From NCBI RefSeq assembly GCF_029892785.1, contig NZ_JARXXA010000011.1, forward strand, positions 84,158 through 148,157: 64,000 bases of DNA. The letters run 5' to 3'. Below are positions 55,640-63,953 of the stretch, piece after piece. The DNA comes from Parabacteroides sp. PH5-46. GTDB taxonomy: Bacteria > Bacteroidota > Bacteroidia > Bacteroidales > Tannerellaceae. The notes under the pieces were generated by a model, which saw only the letters and a list, made by a program, of their open reading frames with translations, made no database searches and was not told the origin of the DNA. The position numbers and the translations under genes are program-made. Within the stretch, counting starts at the first letter, position 1. Each line of letters begins with the position of its first letter.

Positions 55640-55670
55640 TTGCAATTCTCTGTGTTTTTTATACTTTAGC
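55640..55670 (+). promoter_or_regulatory. Promoter of the recombinase gene
   Basis: TTTG (55640-55643), a 19-base spacer and TACTTTAG (55663-55670), one mismatch from TAnnTTTG, 65 bases before the ATG. Confidence 0.5.
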
Positions 55671-55734
55671 AGACGTATTCAATGACTAATCCTTTTGGAC
55701 TTGGCGTTTTTTTAACCTTAAAAAGAAAGATAAG

Positions 55735-56985
55735 ATGATTTCCGTAAAGTTTATGTTGCGGGCCTCCAGTGTGGAAGGCCGTGCTTCTCGCCTTTTTGTA
55801 CGTATTATCAGCAATCGTACTGCGTACAATGTGTCAACCCGTATCCAACTGTATCCCTGTGAGTGGAATTTAGACAGGCAGATGATTATCTCCCAGGCTG
55901 CCGGAGGGGATCGATCCGCCCACCTGGCGTGGGCAAAAGCGGAGCTGGAAAGTGACCGCTACTTTGTTGAATCCACCGCCTTACGGCTTGAAAGGGAAGG
56001 CACACCCGATGCTGCCAAAGTAGCTGCTGCCTATAGGCTGCATAAAGAAAAGATCTGCATGGCGGATTACACCGACAAATTAGTCGAAAGACTGTTGAAA
56101 AGGGGGCAGATACGTACAGCCAGGGCCTACCAGACCGTACTGGCCAGGTTTGTCAACTTCAACAAAAAACCCCGGATAACCTTTGACACCATTACCCCCT
56201 TGTTAATGAAAAACTTTGAGTTTCAGCTTACCGAAGAAGGGCTAGCACGCAATAGTATTTCATTTTACATGCGTAACCTACGGGCTATCTACAACAAGGC
56301 AGCAGAGGAAGGTCTCTTCCAGGCACACAGTATATCACCCTTCCGCGATGTATTCACCGGAAATGATACCACTAAAAAGCGTACCCTGAGCAAAAAAGAA
56401 ATGAACCTGCTTGATAAGGTGGAAGCTAAGCTACAGCCTTCAGGGTCCACCGGACTTCCTTTCCACCTGCAACAGGCGCTACTGATGTTCCTTTTCAGCT
56501 TTCATGCCCGAGGTATGTCTTATGTGGATATGGCCTTCCTGAAAAAAGAAGACCTCAAGAATCATGTCATATCCTACAAGCGGATGAAGACCGGACAGCG
56601 GATCGAACTGAAGGTGACCCAGAAACTTAAGGATATACTAGAGATTTTCCGTCCACTTACCGAAGAAAGCCCCTACCTTCTCCCCATCATCACCCGGAAA
56701 GATGTATCTCCCCGGCTACAGTATGAGAGCGGTTTGCGGAAGCAAAACCAGAAACTGGGAGAAATTTCACAGTTTCTGGGGCTGAAGAACAAGCTCACTA
56801 CGCATGTAGCCCGCCATACCTGGGCCTCTATCGCCAAGGAGGCAAACCTGCCGCTGGCGGTTATCAGCGAAGCCCTCGGGCACACCTCTGAGGCCACTAC
56901 CCGCATCTACCTGGCCTCTTTCGACAGAAGTGTGCTCGATGAGGCCAATGAGACGGTAGCTAAAGCTATAACTCATGCCATATAA
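55735..56985 (+). CDS. Tyrosine site-specific recombinase at the fimbrial locus
   Basis: 416 residues: an N-terminal arm-type DNA-binding part, a SAM-like core-binding domain (about residues 110-200) and the catalytic domain. The catalytic set is visible as Arg259 (HARGMSY), Lys285 (KRMKTGQ, likely), His357 and Arg360 (HVARHTW), His383 (LGH) and Tyr392 (RIYLAS). So it should be active. It is of the Bacteroidales class often found beside invertible promoters and surface-structure loci. It precedes an 852-base control region with paired palindromes and then the fimbrial operon. Codon use here is richer in G and C than to the left. Confidence 0.92.
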   Translation: MISVKFMLRASSVEGRASRLFVRIISNRTAYNVSTRIQLYPCEWNLDRQMIISQAAGGDRSAHLAWAKAELESDRYFVESTALRLEREGTPDAAKVAAAYRLHKEKICMADYTDKLVERLLKRGQIRTARAYQTVLARFVNFNKKPRITFDTITPLLMKNFEFQLTEEGLARNSISFYMRNLRAIYNKAAEEGLFQAHSISPFRDVFTGNDTTKKRTLSKKEMNLLDKVEAKLQPSGSTGLPFHLQQALLMFLFSFHARGMSYVDMAFLKKEDLKNHVISYKRMKTGQRIELKVTQKLKDILEIFRPLTEESPYLLPIITRKDVSPRLQYESGLRKQNQKLGEISQFLGLKNKLTTHVARHTWASIAKEANLPLAVISEALGHTSEATTRIYLASFDRSVLDEANETVAKAITHAI

Positions 56986-57051
56986 AGAATAGAATATTTA
57001 AGTTAATTTATATTTCCGGAAAAATAATGAGGAGAAACGACAGGTTTTATC

Positions 57052-57059
57052 TATATTTG
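57052..57059 (+). promoter_or_regulatory. -7 promoter element reading towards the bracketed segment
   Basis: TATATTTG, a perfect match. It lies outside the palindrome pair, 26 bases left of palindrome 1. No TTTG at -33. Confidence 0.45.
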
Positions 57060-57067
57060 CGGTATCT

Positions 57068-57085
57068 ATTTGTTTATCAACAAAT
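57068..57085 (+). other. Small hairpin adjoining palindrome 1
   Basis: Seven-base arms ATTTGTT and AACAAAT with loop TATC, ending at the base before palindrome 1, roughly where a transcript from the -7 at 57052 would begin. With palindrome 1 and the following A-run it may form a composite site. Confidence 0.4.
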
Positions 57086-57106
57086 CTGTCACTTACTAAG
57101 TGACAG
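57086..57106. repeat. 21-bp palindrome 1 of the fimbrial control region
   Basis: Two 10-base arms, CTGTCACTTA and TAAGTGACAG, around a central C. Matches the reverse complement of 57767-57787 at 20 of 21 positions. Confidence 0.9.
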
Positions 57107-57167
57107 AAAAAGAAGAAAAACCAATAAGTTTCTGCAAATATCTACCATTTAAATTCGTTGAAAATAC

Positions 57168-57353
57168 TTAATTCTTCTCAATATATTCACAATTATCACT
57201 CGCTGATTTTGTAGATATACATATAAAATAGGCTGGAAAATATATGTCGGGAACCGGGCAGACAAACAGAAATTGTCCGGGAGGGTAGCTTGTATCCTTA
57301 TTTGTCATAAAGGCTGTTGAGTTGAAATGAATCATTTCGTAGTATTTAATCAT
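57168..57353 (-). CDS. Possible small protein inside the bracketed segment
   Basis: 61 codons from the ATG at 57353 (a GTG is three codons before). It begins MIKYYEMIHFNSTAF, contains SYPPGQFLFVCPVPD and has three cysteines. No family recognised and no membrane helix of normal length. The support for it is a perfect -7 element (TACCTTTG) 27 bases upstream of the ATG on the same strand and its position alone within the segment. It could equally be a chance frame. Confidence 0.35.
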   Translation of the reverse strand: MIKYYEMIHFNSTAFMTNKDTSYPPGQFLFVCPVPDIYFPAYFICISTKSASDNCEYIEKN

Positions 57354-57379
57354 AGTTGTCACTATTTTGGTTTAGGATG

Positions 57380-57387
57380 CAAAGGTA
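57380..57387 (-). promoter_or_regulatory. Leftward -7 promoter element inside the bracketed segment
   Basis: Minus strand TACCTTTG, a perfect match. It faces away from the fimbrial operon in the orientation given; were the segment inverted it would point at it. Confidence 0.45.
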
Positions 57388-57766
57388 GTAAATGCCAGAA
57401 GAAATAAATAAGCATTCACAAACTTTAGTCAGAAAAAACTCTTTTTAGTTTGTTAAGGAAAGGTATTACTCTTCCCTCTCCGAAACAAATGCATCTTTTC
57501 TTCCACCAAAGGGATTGATAGTAGCTGAAAAAAGATTTAAAACGCAGTATATTAACCTGTTTGCAAAATGTTTGCAAATTCTACTCTTTCAGTCTTCATT
57601 CAGTCAGATTCCCAAACGGGCTTTTTTATTACAATTTGAGACGGATTTTAGAGCGTTTTTCAGTGTTCCCTGTTTATAAAAAAGTTTTACCTTTTTATAA
57701 AACTGCACGGACGATTTTTGCAATTATTGCAAATATAGGCACTTACATTTTCATAAAGTAAGATCA

Positions 57767-57787
57767 CTGTCACTTAGTAAGTGATAG
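57767..57787. repeat. 21-bp palindrome 2 of the fimbrial control region
   Basis: Arms CTGTCACTTA and TAAGTGATAG around a central G. As an inverted copy of palindrome 1 it differs at one base; as a direct copy at two. It ends 50 bases before the DUF3575 ATG. Confidence 0.9.
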
Positions 57788-57837
57788 GGAGTGTAAAAAT
57801 AAAGAGGAGGAAGCCTAAAAATAGAAGACTAACATTG

Positions 57838-58425
57838 ATGAAAACAGAGAATTGTATAACCGTTGGATGGATAAAAAAGACTGTAGTGGCACTAGCCATG
57901 CTGGCGTTTTTCTCGCCCTTTATTAAATCACAGGATGTAGCCCTTAAGTCGAACCTATTGTATGACGCGACAACAACGCTGAACCTCGGTCTCGAAATAG
58001 GCTTGGCTCCCAAATGGACGCTGGAATTACCTGTAAACTACAACCCCTGGGAGTTCTCCAAGAACCGCAAGCTCAAGCATTGGGCCATACAGCCCGAGGC
58101 TCGTTACTGGTTTTGCCAACGCTTTATGGGTCACTTCATGGGCTTGCATGCACATGTGGCAGGCTACAATGTCGGAGGATTGAAGATGTTCGGCCTCAAT
58201 GAACACCGCTACGAGGGCTATCTCTACGGTGCAGGTATCTCCTATGGCTATCAATGGATCCTCAATAAACGCTGGAGCATAGAAGCAACTGTAGGGGTTG
58301 GATACGCCTACCTCGATCATGCCAAGTATCCTTGTGAGAAATGTGCTGAGAAAATCGGTGATTTTACCAAAAACTATTTCGGTCCTACAAAAGCTGGAAT
58401 ATCCTTAATCTACATCATCAAATAA
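57838..58425 (+). CDS. DUF3575 protein, fimbrial operon
   Basis: 195 residues with a signal peptide (LAMLAFFSPFIKSQD). The DUF3575 pattern follows: VALKSNLLYDATTTLNLGLE, LPVNYNPWEFSKNRKLKHW and QPEARYWFCQRFMGHFMG. The family is predicted to be an outer-membrane beta-barrel and often opens Mfa-type fimbrial operons. Its exact task is unknown. A frame from a GTG at 57781 would include part of palindrome 2 and a basic stretch; the ATG at 57838 gives a proper signal peptide. The next gene starts six bases after the stop. Confidence 0.88.
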   Translation: MKTENCITVGWIKKTVVALAMLAFFSPFIKSQDVALKSNLLYDATTTLNLGLEIGLAPKWTLELPVNYNPWEFSKNRKLKHWAIQPEARYWFCQRFMGHFMGLHAHVAGYNVGGLKMFGLNEHRYEGYLYGAGISYGYQWILNKRWSIEATVGVGYAYLDHAKYPCEKCAEKIGDFTKNYFGPTKAGISLIYIIK

Positions 58426-58431
58426 CTGAAA

Positions 58432-59934
58432 ATGAAAAAGATACTATATACAATAGCAGGACTTTATATAACATTACTGACTACGACTGCTTACGGTCAG
58501 TTGCCCTCTGAGACGGTGAAGCTGCATTCGCTCCGACAGGTGGAGGATTCTGTGCAATTAATCATAGATATTGACCTGACAGCCCTGCGCCTTAATACGG
58601 AGCGTTCCCTGGAGTTGACGCCTGTACTCAGCAATGGGAAAGGACGGGAAGTGAAAATGAAGAGTGTGCTTGTCAACGGACGCCACCGCCAGAAGGCCTT
58701 TGAAAGGGAGGTAGAGCTCAATGGATGGGAAAAGCAGGTTGCTTCGGCACACTATGCCGTTATTCCACTCAAGGCTGAGAACCGCAAGGTCGTTCGTTAC
58801 CGCCAGGCTGTACCTTATGAAAACTGGATGCGTGAAGCACAACTGGATGTACAGACCGACCTCTGCGGATGTGGAGGTGAACCGGCAGAATGGGATAGTC
58901 GTAAACTGGCCAACCGTATCATACTCGAAGGGGTGAAAGAATATAACCCCACGATCCATGTAGCCTATATCCGCCCCGAAGCGGAACAGGTAAAGGCTAG
59001 AAGCGAACAGAGCGATGTTTTCCTGGATTTCCCGGTAGCACGTACAGAGATCAATCCAAGTTTCGGCAACAACCCGCGCGAACTGGCCAAGATCGAACAG
59101 ATCATTGGTGGCATACGTTCGGACAAGAATCTGACAGTAACCAGTGTACTCATTACCGGCTATGCCTCCCCCGAAGGAAATGTAAATACAAATAACCAAC
59201 TGGCAAGAGGTCGCGCGGAAGCTCTGCGCAATTACCTGTCTATGCGTGCCGGTATCCCTTCACACCTCTACCAGATCGGTTACGGGGGTGAAGACTGGGA
59301 AGGCTTAGCCAGGCTTGTACAGCAATCTTACATAGAACCCAAAGGCACGATACTGTCGATCATCAACTACTACAACCCGGAAGAGCGTAAGAATCGCCTC
59401 AAGGCACTCAACGGTGGAGGACCTTACCAGCAGATGCTGCATCAGTTGTATCCACAACTGCGCCGTGTAGTAGCAAGGATAGACTATAATGCCAAGAACT
59501 TCAATGTGGAAGAAGCCAAACAGGTGATCAAAACACAGCCTCGCCAGCTCAGTCTCAATGAAATGTTCCTCGTGGCTAACACTTACCCGGAAGGCAGTCA
59601 GCAGTTTATAGAAGTATTCGAAACAGCTGTAAAGCTCTATCCCGAAAATCCGGTAGCCAACCTGAATGCAGCCGCTTCGGCACTCAAAGCAGGCGATCAG
59701 GTGCGCGCAGAGCGCTACTTGCAGAACGCGGTACGCAACACGCAGAACGGAAATGTAGTTAGGGGTACGGCAGAATATTATAATAACCTGGGGGTGCTCG
59801 AAATGCTCCGTGGCAATGCTGCCAAAGCAAAGAGTCTCTTCAAACGTGCATCAGAGAAAAATCTTGATGCATCCCTGAAGAACCTCGACGAAATAAAGAG
59901 AAAAGAAGAAGCAGAGAAATTGCTTCGCAATTAA
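58432..59934 (+). CDS. DUF3868/OmpA-like domain protein with C-terminal TPRs, fimbrial operon
   Basis: 500 residues with a signal peptide ending TTAYGQ. The N-terminal part is the DUF3868 beta domain. The middle (about residues 190-290) is OmpA-like, with ITGYASPEGN and QLARGRAEALRNYL, and would hold peptidoglycan. The C-terminal 130 residues are TPR-like (NPVANLNAAASALKAGDQ, AEYYNNLGVLEMLRGNAAKA). It may anchor or assemble the fimbrial machine at the wall. An AATTCACAATTGATAATTCAC repeat follows before the fimbrillin gene. Confidence 0.85.
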   Translation: MKKILYTIAGLYITLLTTTAYGQLPSETVKLHSLRQVEDSVQLIIDIDLTALRLNTERSLELTPVLSNGKGREVKMKSVLVNGRHRQKAFEREVELNGWEKQVASAHYAVIPLKAENRKVVRYRQAVPYENWMREAQLDVQTDLCGCGGEPAEWDSRKLANRIILEGVKEYNPTIHVAYIRPEAEQVKARSEQSDVFLDFPVARTEINPSFGNNPRELAKIEQIIGGIRSDKNLTVTSVLITGYASPEGNVNTNNQLARGRAEALRNYLSMRAGIPSHLYQIGYGGEDWEGLARLVQQSYIEPKGTILSIINYYNPEERKNRLKALNGGGPYQQMLHQLYPQLRRVVARIDYNAKNFNVEEAKQVIKTQPRQLSLNEMFLVANTYPEGSQQFIEVFETAVKLYPENPVANLNAAASALKAGDQVRAERYLQNAVRNTQNGNVVRGTAEYYNNLGVLEMLRGNAAKAKSLFKRASEKNLDASLKNLDEIKRKEEAEKLLRN

Positions 59935-59996
59935 TAATTCACAATTGATAATTCACAATTAAATAGACTTTTTTTATTAATTAAATTCAAGTAAAA

Positions 59997-61568
59997 ATGA
60001 AAAAGACGTTTAAGTTTTTTATGATGGCTGCCATCGTTGCAGCTGGTTTTACGGCTTGTTCGAGCGAGGAGGTTACTCCAGACCCGAAGAACCCGATAGA
60101 CAACACGGAAGAGGTGGAAGGTAAGGAAACCTATGCTACTTTCGCTCTATCCTCTCTCGATTCACGTGCGTATACAATGCAACAATCACCAGCTGTCGAC
60201 ACAGACGACAGTAAAATTGATCCGAGTAATGTAGTTCTTCTTATCTACAAGTCAACAGGTGTACTTGAAAAGAAAGTGTTCATGAATGACACCAAGGCAA
60301 CAGTACTACTTACTGCCGGTAAGAAGAAAATCTATGCTATTGCTAACTACAAGGGTATGACAACAGCTCCTAATGACATCGTTAGTGTAATAGGAACGGA
60401 TGACAATACCGGTTATAAAGTAGGTGAGAGCATGATGAGTGATTTGATGTCTCTTACTTTCGATGCTAACCAGGCCAACCAGGCTAGCTTCGGGTTTGCC
60501 AAATTACATGAGCGTTCTGGCAGTTTTGGCTTACCTGCCAGTAATGACAATAGTTTGGAATACAATCTTGTTGCTGATGTAGCATCAGATACGGCAGCTG
60601 GTGGTACACCTTCAAATACCAATGAGTCGACCACCAATACATTCAATATCCAGTTATACTTTATGTTGGCTAAGGCTAACCTTTACCTGGGTAATTCAGT
60701 GTTACATGCTGGTGATGTTGACAACCCCGGTATTTCCAATATCCAATACACCATCCGTAATATGGCACGCTACACGAACATCATCCGCAAAGGTTCAGGT
60801 CAAGCCGTACAATCGTATTACTACAACCGCGTATGGTCAAGTGGAACTCCACAACAGAGCGACTTCGATAGCGATATCGATTATTCGACAGCTATAGACA
60901 AGACAGCTGCAACTACCGTTCCAACACAGTATTTCTATCTGCCTGAGAATAATCACAACTATCTACTCGAAGGTCAGTCCTCTTTCTTTGCAATTAAAGC
61001 GGTTTTCAAACCCAACAATGTGATCAAGGATGTGACTTATAACGTAGCCAGTGCTAGCCTGAAAACAGAAGTTGATCAGTTAGCAAATATTGGCCAGACT
61101 TCATGGGGAGAAAACGCATTGGATTATATATACACAATCAAGGAATTGAAATTAACTTATGGAACGATTCAGGCCGGTACATATTTCAAACACATAAAAC
61201 TGCTTCAAAAAGCGGCATGGATACTTGAAAATATGAAAGAGTGGAATGATACATACTGGACTGAGGCTGAAGCTATCGCTGGTGTAACAGCTTCTGACAT
61301 GAATAAATCTTATTATCAATTCGCTGATGCTACCAGCTACTACCGTTTGGATATTGGTGATGATGCAACTGGTAACAGCCTTGAACCGGGTGTGTTGCGT
61401 GGTAATAAATATCAGGTTATGATCAGCAAGATCTCTGGACCTGGTAAACCATTGGAATCTAATCTTAAGGATACTCCTTGGGTGCCTGTTGTTGCCAATA
61501 CACACCTGCACGCTGTAATTATTCCAGCTGAATGGACAACTGTTATCCAGCAAGGTAATCTTGAATAA
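59997..61568 (+). CDS. Major fimbrial subunit, Mfa1/FimA-type lipoprotein
   Basis: 523 residues with a lipobox (AAGFTAC, Cys21). The precursor is lipidated, then cut by a surface protease, and its strand is exchanged to build the shaft. The N-terminal region reads YATFALSSLDSRAYTM, with an arginine (SR|AY) where such cleavage is usual. The rest is beta-rich, with tyrosine-rich stretches (YFYLPENNHNYLLEG) near the end of the first domain, and a long C-terminal domain ending HAVIIPAEWTTVIQQGNLE. A terminator-like hairpin follows it inside the operon. Confidence 0.85.
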   Translation: MKKTFKFFMMAAIVAAGFTACSSEEVTPDPKNPIDNTEEVEGKETYATFALSSLDSRAYTMQQSPAVDTDDSKIDPSNVVLLIYKSTGVLEKKVFMNDTKATVLLTAGKKKIYAIANYKGMTTAPNDIVSVIGTDDNTGYKVGESMMSDLMSLTFDANQANQASFGFAKLHERSGSFGLPASNDNSLEYNLVADVASDTAAGGTPSNTNESTTNTFNIQLYFMLAKANLYLGNSVLHAGDVDNPGISNIQYTIRNMARYTNIIRKGSGQAVQSYYYNRVWSSGTPQQSDFDSDIDYSTAIDKTAATTVPTQYFYLPENNHNYLLEGQSSFFAIKAVFKPNNVIKDVTYNVASASLKTEVDQLANIGQTSWGENALDYIYTIKELKLTYGTIQAGTYFKHIKLLQKAAWILENMKEWNDTYWTEAEAIAGVTASDMNKSYYQFADATSYYRLDIGDDATGNSLEPGVLRGNKYQVMISKISGPGKPLESNLKDTPWVPVVANTHLHAVIIPAEWTTVIQQGNLE

Positions 61569-61584
61569 TAAACATTTAGTAAGT

Positions 61585-61626
61585 AAAAAAGGGAGGGCGG
61601 GTTTCGGCCCGCTTCCCTTCCTTTTT
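61585..61626 (+). terminator. Hairpin within the fimbrial operon, after the major subunit
   Basis: GCGGG/CCCGC around loop TTTCGG, continued by GGGAGG pairing with CCCTTCC across a small bulge, with A-run before and T-run after. It looks like an intrinsic terminator of partial strength, 38 bases before the next gene. Confidence 0.6.
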
Positions 61627-61663
61627 ATTGCCAAAGAACATTGAACATTAAACTTTAAAACAA

Positions 61664-62620
61664 ATGAAACCGATAAAAGAAATAAGTGTCCGGATTGCTG
61701 CCTTCTGTACCGTATGGGTATTCTTACTCTCCTCATGGGGATGCGTACAGGACGATTTGTCGGAATGTGGAATAGGCGTGCAATTCCGGTATATCAAGAA
61801 TGTAGCAGGTGTAGATAAGTTTGCAACTGACGTTGAACGCATCTCGCTTTTCGTCTTTTCGGAAGACGGGCGGTTCATCAGCGAGTTCAGCGACCAAGGA
61901 TCAGTCCTTCAGGACAATTACATCATGACCGTACCCCTGAAAGCGGGTAACTACAAACTCGTAGCCTGGGGGAACCTCGACGAGTGCTATGATATCACAG
62001 ACTGCATACCGGGACAGACAACTATTGAAGAATTTATGCTTAAACTCAACCGCCTTGACGACACAGTAACCGAACATCCTACCCACCTGTTCTATGGAGG
62101 TGTACAGGAAGTCGGAATAGAAGCAGCAGAAGGAAGGAGGATCATATTGATGGATCTGACAAAAGATACCAATACGATTCATGTAACAGCCCGTGGCTTA
62201 CCCGTTACAGACAACAATACCCGTACCGGCAGTAACAGCCGCTTCCAATGCACCATCACCTCGCGCAACGGGGATTATAACTTTGACAATTCGATAACCG
62301 GAAACCGGTTAACCTATATACCCAAGGATAGTATTGAAGAAAAATCGCTCAAGTCTGAGTTTGTCGTTATGCGCGAGCTGAACGACCATTCGACCGAATC
62401 GCGACTGCTTATCACACATCAGGGAGAATCAGAGGATGAAGAAGTACTGCTTGATACCAGCCTGTCTGAACTCCTGATACCCCTATCCATCACCGGAGAC
62501 CTGGACATAGACGACGAATTCCACCTCGACGTATTTTTTGAACATACAAACGGACACTTCACCATCACCATCAACGACTGGATCGTGATAGACGGCGGAG
62601 GCGGAACGGTTGTGGGATAA
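61664..62620 (+). CDS. FimB/Mfa2 family fimbrial anchor lipoprotein
   Basis: 318 residues. The lipobox is SSWGC (Cys27), followed by VQDDLSECGIGVQFRYIKN, the hallmark opening of Mfa2-like proteins. A segment such as LKAGNYKLVAWGNLDECYD is also typical. The protein anchors the fimbria to the outer membrane and limits its length, by analogy with Porphyromonas. It follows the hairpin and precedes the third fimbrial gene by 13 bases. Confidence 0.88.
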   Translation: MKPIKEISVRIAAFCTVWVFLLSSWGCVQDDLSECGIGVQFRYIKNVAGVDKFATDVERISLFVFSEDGRFISEFSDQGSVLQDNYIMTVPLKAGNYKLVAWGNLDECYDITDCIPGQTTIEEFMLKLNRLDDTVTEHPTHLFYGGVQEVGIEAAEGRRIILMDLTKDTNTIHVTARGLPVTDNNTRTGSNSRFQCTITSRNGDYNFDNSITGNRLTYIPKDSIEEKSLKSEFVVMRELNDHSTESRLLITHQGESEDEEVLLDTSLSELLIPLSITGDLDIDDEFHLDVFFEHTNGHFTITINDWIVIDGGGGTVVG

Positions 62621-62633
62621 TCTTTTCTGAAAA

Positions 62634-63953
62634 ATGAAATTTAGAACAAAATATATGAGACCGAAAAAACAACAGATCATCTTCCTTCTTTCCTGCCTGT
62701 CTTTGTGCTGGTTATTTTCCTGCACATCGGGAGAAATGGAAGTGGAGCAGCCGGAGAAGGAAATGACCACCCTTCAGCTGAGCCTCACCCGGGCGGGGGA
62801 TGAAGACCCGGAGACAGCGGTTGGGAAAGTACGCCTGGTCGTATTGAACCGCTCAGGACGATGCCTACTCAACACTACTACGCCGCAAGCTGATGGCGTA
62901 ACCTTTGAAGAGATAGTACCCGCCGGATACCTTCAGATATTACTCTTTGCCAACGAAGTTAACAGCTGGAATTTGGACAGCTGGCAGGAGGGACAGACTG
63001 TATCCGAGAGCGATATAAAAGCAAAACAGTTGAATTTCACAGGATACCCCACTGTGGATGAAGACAACCCGATACCCATGTTCGGACGCTATGAGGTAAT
63101 AGCAGAAGCCAACAAGCTGACGGAAATAAGCGGAACAACCCACCCCCTGGGAACTGTAGAACGCCTTTATGCCAAAGTAACGCTGAACATCAAGTGCGAT
63201 TATAGTGCTTCTTCGTTGGCCGGCACCAAGGTATTGCTCAATAAGGTAACGGTCTGCCACATGCCGGGAATATCCTACCTGATGGCTAGCCCTTACGAAG
63301 GAAGTGGATTTATCACCGAAGGCGCAGCTATTGTACCTAACAATACATCGCATGGCTATGATCCTGACAATAGTGGCTTTGAAGCCCAGGGGATCACCTT
63401 CTACATTCCCGAACACATCCTTAACAGCCGGGATAAATACACCTACCTCACCGTATACGCCTACCAGGCAGACAATACTTCCAACAAGCGGCAGTACACC
63501 CTGGTGATAGGTAACGGTATGGCGGGGAAGACCGTTGAATGGATGAAAGGCGATGGACCTACCCTGGCCGACCTGGCTGTAACACGCAATACACACTATC
63601 AGTTCAATGCAAGCATTACAGGTTTTACTCAAAATCAGTCGTTGACCGTCAATGCCAAGGTAGTAACTTGGGAAACGATAGACATACCTGCTGAATACCC
63701 CACCTACTTCCTGAGCGTATCCCGCAGTAGTTTAAACCTGGCGGTAGGAGAGACCGGCAGCGTGTATGTTAATACCGACTATCCCGGAGGATGGACAGCC
63801 GAAATAGAAACGGGTAGTGACATTACAATCACCAACGGTTCGGCAAGCGGCCCGGGATATCTCACCTTTACCGTAAACGGGGCTATAACGACCGCCAATG
63901 TGATTAAGGTAACGGCCGGGAATATGACAAAAAAGATCATAGTAGAAAATTAA
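62634..63953 (+). CDS. Minor fimbrial subunit with C-terminal BACON-like domain
   Basis: 439 residues with lipobox LFSC (Cys30). The N-terminal fimbrillin-like part contains LQLSLTRAGDEDPE and VPAGYLQILLFANE, similar in style to Mfa2/Mfa-like proteins. The last 80 residues (LSVSRSSLNLAVGETGSVYV, GGWTAEIE, KVTAGNMTKKIIVEN) form a BACON/Ig-like domain, often used for glycan or mucin binding. It is thus a candidate tip or adhesin subunit. The window ends 47 bases after its stop, with an AT-rich TTAATGATTAA repeat between. Confidence 0.8.
   Translation: MKFRTKYMRPKKQQIIFLLSCLSLCWLFSCTSGEMEVEQPEKEMTTLQLSLTRAGDEDPETAVGKVRLVVLNRSGRCLLNTTTPQADGVTFEEIVPAGYLQILLFANEVNSWNLDSWQEGQTVSESDIKAKQLNFTGYPTVDEDNPIPMFGRYEVIAEANKLTEISGTTHPLGTVERLYAKVTLNIKCDYSASSLAGTKVLLNKVTVCHMPGISYLMASPYEGSGFITEGAAIVPNNTSHGYDPDNSGFEAQGITFYIPEHILNSRDKYTYLTVYAYQADNTSNKRQYTLVIGNGMAGKTVEWMKGDGPTLADLAVTRNTHYQFNASITGFTQNQSLTVNAKVVTWETIDIPAEYPTYFLSVSRSSLNLAVGETGSVYVNTDYPGGWTAEIETGSDITITNGSASGPGYLTFTVNGAITTANVIKVTAGNMTKKIIVEN

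Larger units (their letters stand above)
55013..55734. other. 722-bp intergenic region before the recombinase
   Basis: It holds no gene I can support. An 81-codon frame on the minus strand (55019-55264) begins a few bases from the radical SAM start and has no recognised motif. Further along lie a 22-bp repeat array (55275-55340), a copy of the dispersed TTCTGCG word (55498-55528), and the promoter of the recombinase (55640-55670). Another frame on the plus strand (55366-55635) runs through the dispersed word and looks random. Confidence 0.6.
56986..57837. other. 852-bp control region between recombinase and fimbrial operon
   Basis: In order: a perfect -7 (57052-57059), a hairpin ATTTGTT-TATC-AACAAAT (57068-57085), palindrome 1 (57086-57106), a small minus-strand ORF with its own -7, TTGCAA-type palindromes (57560-57578 and 57718-57732), and palindrome 2 (57767-57787), 50 bases before the DUF3575 ATG. 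No clear promoter for the operon was recognised to the right of 57400. Confidence 0.75.

Noticed and set aside
58558..59199. 213-codon open frame on the minus strand
   Set aside because: Opposite the DUF3868 gene, which shows clear OmpA-like motifs.
62940..63632. 230-codon open frame on the minus strand
   Set aside because: Opposite the third fimbrial gene; no promoter or family motif.
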